Below, piece by piece: positions 12,901-27,347 of a stretch of DNA of 64,000 nt. The translations under genes and the position numbers were made by a program. The stretch is taken from positions 1 to 64,000 of the forward strand of contig JBBELK010001584.1 of the NCBI GenBank assembly GCA_037783545.1. Reading direction: 5' to 3'. The notes below the pieces were generated by a model. That model had not been told where the DNA came from and ran no database searches. It saw only the letters and a list, made by a program, of their open reading frames with translations. Each line of letters opens with the position of its first letter. Position 1 is the stretch's first letter. Source of the stretch: Henricia sp. BOLD:AAB3569 (taxonomy: Eukaryota > Echinodermata > Asteroidea > Spinulosida > Echinasteridae).

Positions 12901-15900
12901 CAATCTGGGGTGAGTCAACGGCCGTACAAATGTACACCAGCGCGGCGCAGGGTGTCCCAACAGTCACGGTTAGGGGAATAACTACGTAGCCGAGCTCCGT
13001 TTTCCCTAAACTCTGAAATTTCTCCGTCATTTCCCAGCGAAAATCTGTCAATTTTGCATGACAAGTGCGGAATATATACAGTTTGGAGCATGCAAAATTT
13101 GAAGTTGGTTGGAAAATTCCTTGATTTCCAAATTTGCCGGCATTTGGGACACACTTTGACCTAATTCCCGTCACAATCTGGGGTGAGTCAACGGCCGTAC
13201 AAATGTACACCAGCGCGGCGCAGGGTGTCCCAACAGCCACGGTTAGGGGAATAACCACGTAGCCCAGCTCCGTTTTCCCTAAACTCTGAAATTTCTCCGT
13301 CATTTCCCAGCGCAAATCTGTCAATTTTGCATGACAAGTGCGGAATATATACAGTTTGGAGCATGCAAAATTTGAAGTTGGTTGGAAAATTCCTTGATTT
13401 CCAAATTTGCCGGCATTTGGGACACACTTTGACCTAATTCCCGTCACAATCTGGGGTGAGTCAACGGCCGTACAAATGTACACCAGTGCGGCGCAGGGTG
13501 TCCCAACAGCCACGGTTAGGGGAATAACCACGTAGCCGAGCTCCGTTTTCCCTAAACTCTGAAATTTCTCCGTCATTTCCCAGCGAAAATCTGTCAATTT
13601 TGCATGACAAGTGCGGAATATATACAGTTTGGAGCATGCAAAATTTGAAGTTGGTTGGAAAATTCTTTGATTTCCAAATTTGCCGGCATTTGGGACACAC
13701 TTTGACCTAATTCTCGTCACAATCTGGGGTGAGTCAACGGCCGTACAAATGTACACCAGCGCGGCGCAGGTGTCCCAACAGCCACGGTTAGCGGAATAAC
13801 CACGTAGCCGAGCTCCGTTTTCCCTAAACTCTGAAATTTCTCCGTCATTTCCCAGCGAAAATCTGTCAATTTTGCATGACAAGTGTGGAATATATACAGT
13901 TTGGAGCATGCAAAATGTGAAGTTGGTTGGAAAATGCCTTGATTTCCAAATTTGCCGGCATTTGGGACACACTTTGACCTAATTCCCGTCACAATCTGGG
14001 GTGAGTCAACGGCCGTACAAATGTACACCAGCGCGGCGCAGGGTGTCCCAACAGCCACGGTTAGGGGAATAACCACGTAGCCGAGCTCCGTTTTCCATAA
14101 ACTCTGAAATGTTTCCGTCATTTCCCAGCGAAAATCTGTCAATTTTGCATGACTAGTGCGGAATATATACAGTTTGGAGCATGCAAAATTTGAAGTTGGT
14201 TGGAAAATTCCTTGATTTCCAAATTTGCCGGCATTTGGGACACACTTTGACCTAATTCCCGTCACAATCTGGGGTGAGTCAACGGCCGTACAAATGTACA
14301 CCAGCGCGGCGCAGGGTGTCCCAACAGCCACGGTTAGGGGAATAACCACGTAGCCGAGCTCCGTTTTCCCTAAACTCTGAAATTTCTCCGTCATTTCCAA
14401 GCGAAAATCTGTCAATTTTGCATGACAAGTGCGGAATATATACAGTTTGGAGCATGCAAAATTTGAAGTTGGTTGGACAATTCCTCGATTTCCAAATTTG
14501 CCGGCATTTGGGACACACTTTGACCTAATTCCCGTCACAATCTGGGGTGAGTCAACGGCCGTACAAATGTACACCAGCGCGGCGCAGGGTGTCCCAACAG
14601 CCACGGTTAGGGGAATAACCACGTAGCCGAGCTCCGTTTTCCCTAAACTCTGAACTTTCTCCGTCATTTCCAAGCGAAAATCTGTCAATTTTGCATGACA
14701 AGTGCGGAAGATATACAGTTTGGAGCTTGCAGAATTTGAAGTTGGTTGTAAAATTCCTTGATTTCCAAATTTGCCGGCATTTGGGACACACTTTGACCTA
14801 ATTCCCGTCACAATCTGGGGTGAGTCAACGGCCGTACAAATGTACACCAGCGCGGCGCAGGGTGTCCCAACAGCCACGGTTAGGGAAATAACCACGTAGC
14901 CGAGCTCCGTTTTCCCTAAACTCTGAAATTTCTCCGTCATTTCCAAGCGAAAATCTGTCAATTTTGCATGACAAGTGCGGAATATATACAGTTTGGAGCA
15001 TGCAAAATTTGAAGTTGGTTGGAAAATTCCTGATTTCCAAATTTGCCGGCATTTGGGACACACTTTGACATAATTCCCGTCACAATCTGGGGTGAGTCAA
15101 CGGCCGTACAAATGTACACCAGCGCGGCGCAGGGTGTCCCAACAGCCACGGTTAGGGGAATAACTACGTAGCCGAGCTCCGTTTTCCCTAAACTCTGAAA
15201 TTTCTCCGTCATTTCCCAGCGAAAATCTGTCAATTTTGCATGACAAGTGCGGAATATATACAGTTTGGAGCATGCAAAATTTGAAGTTGGTTGGACAATT
15301 CCTTGATTTCCAAATTTGCCGGCATTTGGGACACACTTTGACCTAATTCCCGTCACAATCTGGGGTGAGTCAACGGCCGTACAAATGTACACCAGTGCGG
15401 CGCAGGGTGTCCCAACAGCCACGGTTAGGGGAATAACCACGTAGCCGAGCTCCGTTTTCCCTAAACTCTGAAATTTCTCCGTCATTTCCCAGCGAAAATC
15501 TGTCAATTTTGCATGACAAGTGCGGAATATATACAGTTTGGAGCATGCAAAATTTGAAGTTGGTTGGAAAATTCCTTGATTTCCAAATTTGCCGGCATTT
15601 GGGACACACTTTGACCTAATTCTCGTCACAATCTGGGGTGAGTCAACGGCCGTACAAATGTACACCAGCGCGGCGCAGGTGTCCCAACAGCCACGGTTAG
15701 CGGAATAACCACGTAGCCGAGCTCCGTTTTCCCTAAACTCAAATTTCTCCGTCATTTCCCAGCGAAAATCTGTCAATTTTGCATGACAAGTGCGGAATAT
15801 ATACAGTTTGGAGCATGCAAAATTTGAAGTTGGTTGGAAAATTCCTTGATTTCCAAATTTGCCGGCATTTGGGACACACTTTGACCTAATTCCCGTCACA

Positions 15901-17599
15901 ATCTGGGGTGAGTCAACGGCCGTACAGATGTACACCAGCGCGGCGCAGGGTGTCCCAACAGCCACGGTTAGGGGAATAACCACGTAGCCGAGCTCCGTTT
16001 TCCCTAAACTCTGAAATTTCTCCGTCATTTCCCAGCGAAAATCTGTCAATTTTGCATGACAAGTGCGGAATATATACAGTTTGGAGCATGCAAAATTTGA
16101 AGTTGGTTGGAAAATTCCTTGATTTCCAATTTTGCCGGCATTTGGGACACACTTTGACCTAATTCTCGTCACAATCTGGGGTGAGTCAACGGCCGTACAA
16201 ATGTACACCAGCGCGGCGCAGGTGTCCCAACAGCCACGGTTAGCGGAATAACCACGTAGCCGAGCTCCGTTTTCCCTAAACTCTTAAATTTCTCCGTTAT
16301 TTCCCAGCGAAAATCTGTCAATTTTGCATGACAAGTGCGGAATATATACAGTTTGGAGCATGCAAAATGTGAAGTTGGTTGGAAAATTCCTTGATTTCCA
16401 AATTTGCCGGCATTTGGGACACACTTTGACCTAATTCCCGTCACAATCTGGGGTGAGTCAACGGCCGTACAAATGTACACCAGCGCGGCGCAGGGTGTCC
16501 AACAGCCACGGTTAGGGGAATAACTACGTAGCCGAGCTCCGTTTTCCCTAAACTCTGAAATTTCTCCGTCATTTCCCAGCGAAAATCTGTCAATTTTGCA
16601 TGACAAGTGCGGAATATATACAGTTTGGAGCATGCAAAATTTGAAGTTGGTTGGACAATTCCTTGATTTCCAAATTTGCCGGCATTTGGGACACACTTTG
16701 ACCTAATTCCCGTCACAATCTGGGGTGAGTCAACGGCCGTACAAATGTACACCAGTGCGGCGCAGGGTGTCCCAACAGCCCACGGTTAGGGGAATAACCA
16801 CGTAGCCGAGCTCCGTTTTCCCTAAACTCTGAAATTTCTCCGTCATTTCCCAGCGAAAATCTGTCAATTTTGCATGACAAGTGCGGAATATATACAGTTT
16901 GGAGCATGCAAAATTTGAAGTTGGTTGGAAAATTCCTTGATTTCCAAATTTGCCGGCATTTGGGACACACTTTGACCTAATTCTCGTCACAATCTGGGGT
17001 GAGTCAACGGCCGTACAAATGTACACCAGCGCGGCGCAGGTGTCCCAACAGCCACGGTTAGCGGAATAACCACGTAGCCGAGCTCCGTTTTCCCTAAACT
17101 CAAATTTCTCCGTCATTTCCCAGCGAAAATCTGTCAATTTTGCATGACAAGTGCGGAATATATACAGTTTGGAGCATGCAAAATTTGAAGTTGGTTGGAA
17201 AATTCCTTGATTTCCAAATTGCCGGCATTTGGGACACACTTTGACCTAATTCCCGTCACAATCTGGGGTGAGTCAACGGCCGTACAGATGTACACCAGCG
17301 CGGCGCAGGGTGTCCCAACAGCCACGGTTAGGGGAATAACCACGTAGCCGAGCTCCGTTTTCCCTAAACTCTGAAATTTCTCCGTCATTTCCCAGCGAAA
17401 ATCTGTCAATTTTGCATGACAAGTGCGGAATATATACAGTTTGGAGCATGCAAAATTTGAAGTTGGTTGGAAAATTCCTTGATTTCCAATTTTGCCGGCA
17501 TTTGGGACACACTTTGACCTAATTCTCGTCACAATCTGGGGTGAGTCAACGGCCGTACAAATGTACACCAGCGCGGCGCAGGTGTCCCAACAGCCACGG

Positions 17600-20500
17600 T
17601 TAGCGGAATAACCACGTAGCCGAGCTCCGTTTTCCCTAAACTCTTAAATTTCTCCGTATTTCCCAGCGAAAATCTGTCAATTTTGCATGACAAGTGCGGG
17701 AATATATACAGTTTGGAGCATGCAAAATGTGAAGTTGGTTGGAAAATTCCTTGAATTTCCAAATTTGCCGGCATTTGGGACACACTTTGACCTAATTCCC
17801 GTCACAATCTGGGGTGAGTCAACGGCCGTACAAATGTACACCAGCGCGGCGCAGGGGTGTCCCAACAGCCACGGTTAGGGGAATAACCACGTAGCCGAGC
17901 TCCGTTTCCATAAACTCTGAAATGTTTCCGTCATTTCCCAGCGAAAATCTGTCAATTTTGCATGACAAGTGCGGAATATATACAGTTTGGAGCATGCAAA
18001 ATTTGAAGTTGGTTGGAAAATTCCTTGATTTCCAAATTTGCCGGCATTTGGGACACACTTTGACCTAATTCCCTTCACAATCTGGGGTGAGTCAACGGCC
18101 GTACAAATGTACACCAGCGCGGCGCAGGGTGTCCCAACAGCCACGGTTAGGGGAATAACCACGTAGCCGAGCTCCGTTTTCCCTAAACTCTGAATTTTTT
18201 CCGTCATTTCCCAGCGAAAATCTGTCAATTTTGCATTTCAAGTGCGGAATATATACAGTTTGGAGCATGCAAAATTTGAAGTTGGTTGGAAAATTCCTTG
18301 ATTTCCAAATTTGCCGGCATTTGGGACACACTTTGACCTAATTCCCGTCACAATCTGGGGTGAGTCAACGGCCGTACAAATGTACACCAGCGCGGCGCAG
18401 GGTGTCCCAACAGCCACGGTTAGGGGAATAACCACGGAGCCCAGCTCCGTTTTCCCTAAACTCTGAAATTTCTTCGTCATTTCCCAGCGCAAATCTGTCA
18501 ATTTTGCATGACAAGTGCGGAATATATACAGTTTGGAGCATGCAAAATTTGAAGTTGGTTGGAAAATTCCTTGATTTCCAAATTTGCCGGCATTTGGGAC
18601 ACACTTTGACCTAATTCCCGTCACAATCTGGGTGAGTCAACGGCCGTACAAATGTACACCAGCGCGGCGCAGGGTGTCCCAACAGCCACGGTTAGGGGAA
18701 TAACCACGTAGCCGAGCTCCGTTTTCCCTAAACTCTGAACTTTCTCCGTCATTTCCAAGCGAAAATCTGTCAATTTTGCATGACAAGTGCGGAAGATATA
18801 CAGTTTGGAGCTTGCAGAATTTGAGGTTGGTTGTAAAATTCCTTGATTTCCAAATTTGCCGGCATTTGGACACACTTTGACTTAATTCCCGTCACAATCT
18901 GGGGTGAGTCAACGGCCGTACAAATGTACACCAGCGCGGCGCAGGGTGTCCCAACAGCCACGGTTAGGGAAATAACCCACGTAGCCGAGCTCCGTTTTCC
19001 CTAAACTCTGAAATTTCTCCGTCATTTCCAAGCGAAAATCTGTCAATTTTGCATGACAAGTGCGGAATATATACAGTTTGGAGCATGCAAAATTTGAAGT
19101 TGGTTGGAAAATTCCTGATTTCCAAATTTGCCGGCATTTGGGACACACTTTGACATAATTCCCGTCACAATCTGGGGTGAGTCAACGGCCGTACAAATGT
19201 ACACCAGCGCGGCGCAGGGTGTCCCAACAGCCACGGTTAGGGAATAACTACGTAGCCGAGCTCCGTTTTCCCTAAACTCTGAAATTTCTCCGTCATTTCC
19301 CAGCGAAAATCTGTCAATTTTGCATGACAAGTGCGGAATATATACAGTTTGGAGCATGCAAAATTTGAAGTTGGTTGGACAATTCCTTGATTTCCAAATT
19401 TGCCGGCATTTGGGACACACTTTGACCTAATTCCCGTCACAATCTGGGGTGAGTCAACGGCCGTACAAATGTACACCAGTGCGGCGCAGGGTGTCCCAAC
19501 AGCCACGGTTAGGGGAATAACCACGTAGCCGAGCTCCGTTTTCCCTAAACTCTGAAATTTCTCCGTCATTTCCCAGCGAAAATCTGTCAATTTTGCATGA
19601 CAAGTGCGGAATAATACAGTTTGGAGCATGCAAAATTTGAAGTTGGTTGGAAAATTCCTTGATTTCCAAATTTGCCGGCATTTGGGACACACTTTGACCT
19701 AATTCTCGTCACAATCTGGGGTGAGTCAACGGCCGTACAAATGTACACCAGCGCGGCGCAGGTGTCCCAACAGCCACGGTTAGCGGAATAACCACGTAGC
19801 CGAGCTCCGTTTTCCCTAAACTCTGAAATTTCTCCGTCATTTCCCAGCGAAAATCTGTCAATTTTGCATGACAAGTGTGGAATATATACAGTTTGGAGCA
19901 TGCAAAATGTGAAGTTGGTTGGAAAATTCCTTGATTTCCAATTTGCCGCATTTGGGACACACTTTGACCTAATTCCCGTCACAATCTGGGGTGAGTCAAC
20001 GGCCGTACAAATGTACACCAGCGCGGCGCAGGGTGTCCCAACAGCCACGGTTAGGGGAATAACCACGTAGCCGAGCTCCGTTTTCCATAAACTCTGAAAT
20101 GTTTCCGTCATTTCCCAGCGAAAATCTGTCAATTTTGCATGACTAGTGCGGAATATATACAGTTTGGAGCATGCAAAATTTGACGTTGGTTGGAAAATTC
20201 CTTGATTTCCAAATTTGCCGGCATTTGGGACACACTTTGACCTAATTCCCGTCACAATCTGGGGTGAGTCAACGGCCGTACAAATGTACACCAGCGCGGC
20301 GCAGGGTGTCCCAACAGCCACGGTTAGGGGAATAACTACGTAGCCGAGCTCCGTTTTCCCTAAACTCTGAAATTTCTCCGTCATTTCCAAGCGAAAATCT
20401 GTCAATTTTGCATGACATATGCGGAATATATACAGTTTGGAGCATGCAAAATTTGAAGTTGGTTGGAAAATTCCTGATTTCCAAATTTGCCGGCATTTGG

Positions 20501-23500
20501 GACACACTTTGACCTAATTCCCGTCACAATCTGGGGTGAGTCAACGGCCGTACAAATGTACACCAGCGCGGCGCAGGGTGTCCCAACAGCCACGGTTAGG
20601 GGAATAACTACGTAGCCGAGCTCCGTTTTCCCTAAACTCTGAAATTTCTCCGTCATTTCCCAGCGAAAATCTGTCAATTTTGCATGACAAGTGCGGAATA
20701 TATACAGTTTGGAGCATGCAAAATTTGAAGTTGGTTGGACAATTCCTTGATTTCCAAATGTGCCGGCATTTGGGGACACACTTTGACCTAATTCCCGTCA
20801 CAATCTGGGGTGAGTCAACGGCCGTACAAATGTACACCAGCGCGGCGCAGGGTGTCCCAACAGCCACGGTTAGGGGAATAACCACGTAGCCGAGCTCCGT
20901 TTTCCCTAAACTCTGAAATTTCTCCGTCATTTCCCAGCGAAAATCTGTCAAATTTGCATGACAAGTGCGGAATATATACAGTTTGGAGCATGCAAAATTT
21001 GAAGTTGATTGGAAAATTCCTTGATTTCCAAATTTGCCGGCATTTGGGACACACTTTGACCTAATTCTCGTCACAATCTGGGGTGAGTCAACGGCCGTAC
21101 AAATGTACACCAGCGCGGCGCAGGTGTCCCAACACCCACGGTTAGCGGAATAACCACGTAGCCGAGCTCCGTTTTCCCTAAACTCTGAAATTTCTCCGTC
21201 ATTTCCCAGCGAAAATCTGTCAATTTGCATGACAAGTGCGGAATATATACAGTTTGGAGCATGCAAAATGTGAAGTTGTTGGAAAATTCCTTGATTTCCA
21301 AATTTTCCGGCATTTGGGACACACTTTGACCTAATTCCCGTCACAATCTGGGGTGAGTCAACGGCCGTACAAATGTACACCAGCGCGGCGCAGGGTGTCC
21401 CAACAGCCACGGTTAGGGGAACTTACGTAGCCGAGCTCCGTTTCCTAAACTCTTGAAATTTCTCCGTCATTTACCAAGCGTAAAATCTGTCATTTTGCAT
21501 GACAAGTGCGGAATATATACAGTTGGAGCATGCAAAATTGAAGTTGGTTGGAAAAATCCTGAATTTCCAAATTTGCCGCATTTGGGACACTTTGCCTAAT
21601 TCCCGTCACAATCTGGGTGAGTCAACGAGCCGTACAAATGTACACCAGCGCGCGCAGGGTGACCCAACAGCATGCGGTTAGGGAATAACTACGTAGCCGA
21701 GCACCGTTTTCCCTAAACTCTGAAATTTATCCGTCATTTCCAGCGAAAATCTGTCAATTTTGCATGACAAGTGCGGAATATATACTGTTTGGAGCATGCA
21801 AAATTGAAGTTGGTTGGACAATTCCTTGATTTCCAAATGTGCCGGCATTTGGGACACACTTTGACCTAATTCCCGTCACAATCTGGGGTGAGTCAACGGC
21901 CGTACAAATGTACAACCAAGCGCGGCGCAGGTGTCCCAACAGCCACGGTTAGGGGAATAACCACGTAGCCGAGCTCCGTTTTCCCTAAACTCTGAAATTT
22001 CTCCGTCATTTTCCCAGCCCCGAAAATCTGTCAATTTTGCATGGACAAGTGCGTGATATATACAGTTTGGAGCATGCAAATTTGAAGTTGATTGGAAATT
22101 CCCTTGATTTCCAAATTTGCCGGCATTTGGGACACACTTTGACCTAATTCTCGTCACAATCTGGGGTGAGTCAACGGCCGTACAATGTACACCAGCGCGG
22201 CGCAGGTGTCCCAACACCCACGGTTAGCGGAATAACCACGTAGCCGAGCTCCGTTTTTCCCTAAACTCTGAAATTTCTCCGTCATTTCCCAGCGAAAATC
22301 TGTCAATTTTGCATGACAAGTGCGGAATATATACAGTTTGGAGCATGCAAATGTGAAGTTGGTTGGAAAATTCCTTGATTTCCAAATTTGCCGGCATTTG
22401 GACACACTTTTGACCTAATTCCCGTCACAATCTGGGGTGAGTCAACGGCCGTACAAATGTACACCAGCGCGGCGCAGGGTGTCCCAACAGCCACGGTTAG
22501 GGGAATAACCACGTAGCCGAGCTCCGTTTTCCATAAACTCTGAAATGTTTCAGTCATTTCCCAGCGAAAATCTGTCAATTTTGCATGACTAGTGCGGAAT
22601 ATATACAGTTTGGAGCATGCAAAATTTGAAGTTGGTTGGAAAATTCCTTGATTTCCAAATTTGCCGGCATTTGGGACATACTTTGACCTAATTCCCGTCA
22701 CAATCTGGGGTGAGTCAACGGCCGTACAAATGTACACCAGCGCGGCGCAGGGTGTCCCAACAGCCACGGTTAGGGGAATAACCACGTAGCCGAGCTCCGT
22801 TTTCCCTAAACTCTGAAATTTCTCCGTCATTTCCAAGCGAAAATCTGTCAATTTTGCATGACAAAGTGCGGAATATATACAGTTTGGAGCATGCAAAATT
22901 TGAAGTTGGTTGGAAAATTCCTGATTTCCAAATTTGCCGGCATTTGGGACACACTTTGACCTAATTCCCGTCACAATCTGGGGTGAGTCAACGGCCGTAC
23001 AAATGTACACCAGCGCGGCGCAGGGTGTCCCAACAGCCACGGTTAGGGGAATAACTACGTAGCCGAGCTCCGTTTTCCCCTAAACTCAAATTTCTCCGTC
23101 ATTTCCCAGCGAAAATCTGTCAATTTTGCATGACAAGTGCGGAATATATACAGTTTGGAGCATGCAAAATTTGAAGTTGGTTGGAAAATTCCTTGATTTC
23201 CAAATTTGCCGGCATTTGGGACACACTTTGACCTAATTCCCGTCACAATCTGGGGTGAGTCAACGGCCGTACAGATGTACACCAGCGCGGCGCAGGGTGT
23301 CCCAACAGCCACGGTTAGGGAAATAACCACGTAGCCGAGCTCCGTTTTCCCTAAACTCTGAAAATTTCTCCGTCATTTCCCAGCGAAAATCTGTCAATTT
23401 TGCATGACAAGTGCGGAATATATACAGTTTGGAGCATGCAAAATGTGAAGTTGGTTGGAAAATTCCTTGATTTCCAAATTTGCCGGCATTTGGGACACAC

Positions 23501-24500
23501 TTTGACCTAATTCCCGTCACAATCTGGGGATGAGTCAACGGCCGTACAAATGTACACCAGCGCGGCGCAGGGTGTCCCAACAGCCACGGTTAGGGGAATA
23601 ACCACGTAGCCGAGCTCCGTTTTCCATAAACTCTGAAATTTCTCCGTCATTTCCCAGCGAAAATCTGTCAATTTTGCATGACAAGTGCGGAATATATACA
23701 GTTTGGAGCATGCAAAATTTGAAGTTGGTTGGAAAATTCCTTGATTTCCAAATTTGCCGGCATTTGGGACACACTTTGACCTAATTCTCGTCACAATCTG
23801 GGGTGAGTCAACGGCCGTACAAATGTACACCAGCGCGGCGCAGGTGTCCCAACACCCACGGTTAGCGGAATAACCACGTAGCCGAACTCCGATTTCCCTA
23901 AACTCTGAAATTTCTCCGTCATTTCCCAGCGAAAATCTGTCAATTTTGCATGACAAGTGCGGAATATATACAGTTTGGAGCATGCAAAATGTGAAGTTGG
24001 TTGGAAAATTCCTTGATTTCAAAAATTTGCCGGCATTTGGGACACACTTTGACCTAATTCCCGTCACAATCTGGGGTGAGTCAACGCCGTACAAATGTAC
24101 ACCAGCGCGGCGCAGGGTGTCCCAACAGCCACGGTTAGGGAAATAACCACGTAGCCGAGCTCCGTTTTCCCACAAACTCTGAAATGTTTCCGTCATTTCC
24201 CAGCGAAAATCTGTCAATTTTGCATGACTAGTGCGGAATATATACAGTTTGGAGCATGCAAAATTTGAAGTTGGTTGAAAAATTCCTTGATTTCCAAATT
24301 TGCCGGCATTTGGGACACACTTTGACCTAATTCCCGTCACAATCTGGGGTGAGTCAACGGCCGTACAAATGTACACCAGCGCGGCGCAGGGTATCCCAAC
24401 AGCCACGGTTAGGGAATAACCACGTAGCCGAGCCTCCGTTTTCCTAAACTCTGAAATTTCTCCGTCATTTCCCGGCGAAAATTTGTCAATTTTGCATGAC
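17600..24500. other. Satellite segment with abnormal density of single-base indels
   Basis: Compared with flanking units this stretch has many isolated insertions or deletions, mostly in short homopolymers. Examples are GTGCGGGAATA near 17695, GCAGGGGTGTCC near 17850, GGAATAATACAG near 19608, and a dense run from about 21415 to 22200 (AGGGGAACTTACG, CAGCCCCGAAAA, GCATGGACAAGTGCGTGAT). The same kind of change is rare elsewhere in the array. The pattern is what under-polished long-read consensus looks like. True sequence decay is the alternative. Confidence 0.65.
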
Positions 24501-27347
24501 AAGTGCGGAATATATACAGTTTGGAGCATGCAAAATTTGAAGTTGGTTGGAAAATTCCTTGATTTCCAAATTTGCCGGCATTTGGGACACACTTTGACCT
24601 AATTCCCGTCACAATCTGGGGTGAGTCAACGGTCGTACAAATGTACACAAGCGCGGCGCAGGGTGTACCAACAGCCACGGTTAGGGGAATAACCACGTAG
24701 CCGAGCTCCGTTTTCCCTAAACTCAAATTTCTCCGTCATTTCCCAGCGAAAATCTGTCAATTTTGCATGACAAGTGCGGAATATATACAGTTTGGAGCAT
24801 GCAAAATTTGAAGTTGGTTGGAAAATTCCTTGATTTCCAAATTTGCCGGCATTTGGGACACACTTTGACCTAATTCCCGTCACAATCTGGGGTGAGTCAA
24901 CGGCCGTACAGATGTACACCAGCGCGGCGCAGGGTGTCCCAACAGCCACGGTTAGGGGAATAACCACGTAGCCGAGCTCCGTTTTCCCTAAACTCTGAAA
25001 TTTCTCCGTCATTTCCCAGCGAAAATCTGTCAATTTTGCATGACAAGTGCGGAATATATACAGTTTGGAGCATGCAAAATTTGAAGTTGGTTGGAAAATT
25101 CCTTGATTTCCAAATTTGCCGGCATTTGGGACACACTTTGACCTAATTCTCGTCACAATCTGGGGTGAGTCAACGGCCGTACACATGTACACCAGCGCGG
25201 CGCAGGTGTCCCAACAGCCACGGTTAGCGGAATAACCACGTAGCCGAGCTCCGTTTTCCCTAAACTCTGAAATTTCTCCGTTATTTCCCAGCGAAAATCT
25301 GTCAATTTTGCATGACAAGTGCGGAATATATACAGTTTGGAGCATGCAAAATGTGAAGTTGGTTGGAAAATTCCTTGATTTCCAAATTTGCCGGCATTTG
25401 GGACACACTTTGACCTAATTCCCGTCACAATCTGGGGTGAGTCAACGGCCGTACAAATGTACACCAGCGCGGCGCAGGGTGTCCCAACAGCCACGGTTAG
25501 GGGAATAACCACGTAGCCGAGCTCCGTTTTCCATAAACTCTGAAATGTTTCCGTCATTTCCCAGCGAAAATCTGTCAATTTTGCATGACAAGTGCGGAAT
25601 ATATACAGTTTGGAGCATGCAAAATTTGAAGTTGTTGGAAAATTCCTTGATTTCCAAATTTGCCGGCATTTGGGACACACTTTGACCTAATTCCCGTCAC
25701 AATCTGGGGTGAGTCAACGGCCGTACAAATGTACACCAGCGCGGCGCAGGGTGTCCCAACAGCCACGGTTAGGGGAATAACCACGTAGCCGAGCTCCGTT
25801 TTCCCTAAACTCTGAAATTTTTCCGTCATTTCCCAGCGAAAATCTGTCAATTTTGCATGACAAGTGCGGAATATATACAGTTTGGAGCATGCAAAATTTG
25901 AAGTTGGTTGGAAAATTCCTTGATTTCCAAATTTGCCGGCATTTGGGACACACTTTGACCTAATTCCCGTCACAATCTGGGGTGAGTCAACGGCCGTACA
26001 AATGTACACCAGCGCGGCGCAGGGTGTCCCAACAGCCACGGTTAGGGGAATAACCACGTAGCCCAGCTCCGTTTTCCCTAAACTCTGAAATTTCTCCGTC
26101 ATTTCCCAGCGCAAATCTGTCAATTTTGCATGACAAGTGCGGAATATATACAGTTTGGAGCATGCAAAATTTGAAGTTGGTTGGAAAATCCTTGATTTCC
26201 AAATTTGCCGGCATTTGGGACACACTTTGACCTAATTCCCGTCACAATCTGGGGTGAGTCAACGGCCGTACAAATGTACACCAGCGCGGCGCAGGGTGTC
26301 CCAACAGCCACGGTTAGGGGAATAACCACGTAGCCGAGCTCCGTTTTCCCTAAACTCTGAAATTTTTCCGTCATTTCCAGCGAAAATCTGTCAATTTTGC
26401 ATGACAAGTGCGGAATATATACAGTTTGGAGCATGCAAAATTTGAAGTTGGTTGGAAAATTCCTTGATTTCCAAATTTGCCGGCATTTGGGACACACTTT
26501 GACCTAATTCCCGTCACAATCTGGGGTGAGTCAACGGCCGTACAAATGTACACCAGCGCGGCGCAGGGTGTCCCAACAGCCACGGTTAGGGGAATAACCA
26601 CGTAGCCCAGCTCCGTTTTCCCTAAACTCTGAAATTTCTCCGTCATTTCCCAGCGCAAATCTGTCAATTTTGCATGGCAAGTGCGGAATATATACAGTTT
26701 GGAGCATGCAAAATTTGAAGTTGGTTGGATAATTCCTTGATTTCCAATTTGCCGGCATTTGGGACACACTTTGACCTAATTCCCGTCACAATCTGGGGTG
26801 AGTCAACGGCCGTACAAATGTACACCAGCGCGGCGCAGGGTGTCCCAACAGCCACGGTTAGGGGAATAACCACGTAGCCGAGCTCCGTTTTCCCTAAACT
26901 CTGAACTTTCTCCGTCATTTCCAAGCGAAAATCTGTCAATTTTGCATGACAAGTGCGGAAGATATACAGTTTGGAGCTTGCAGAATTTGAAGTTGGTTGG
27001 AAAATTCCTTGATTTCCAAATTTGCCGGCATTTGGGACACACTTTGACCTAATTCCCGTCACAATCTGGGGTGAGTCAACGGCCGTACAAATGTACACCA
27101 GCGCGGCGCAGGGTGTCCCAACAGCCACGGTTAGGGGAATAACCACGTAGCCGAGCTCCGTTTTCCCTAAACTCTGAAATTTCTCCGTCATTTCCAAGCG
27201 AAAATCTGTCAATTTTGCATGACAAGTGCGGAATATATACAGTTTGGAGCATGCAAAATTTGAAGTTGGTTGGAAAATTCCTGATTTCCAAATTTGCCGG
27301 CATTTGGGACACACTTTGACCTAATTCCCGTCACAATCTGGGGTGAG

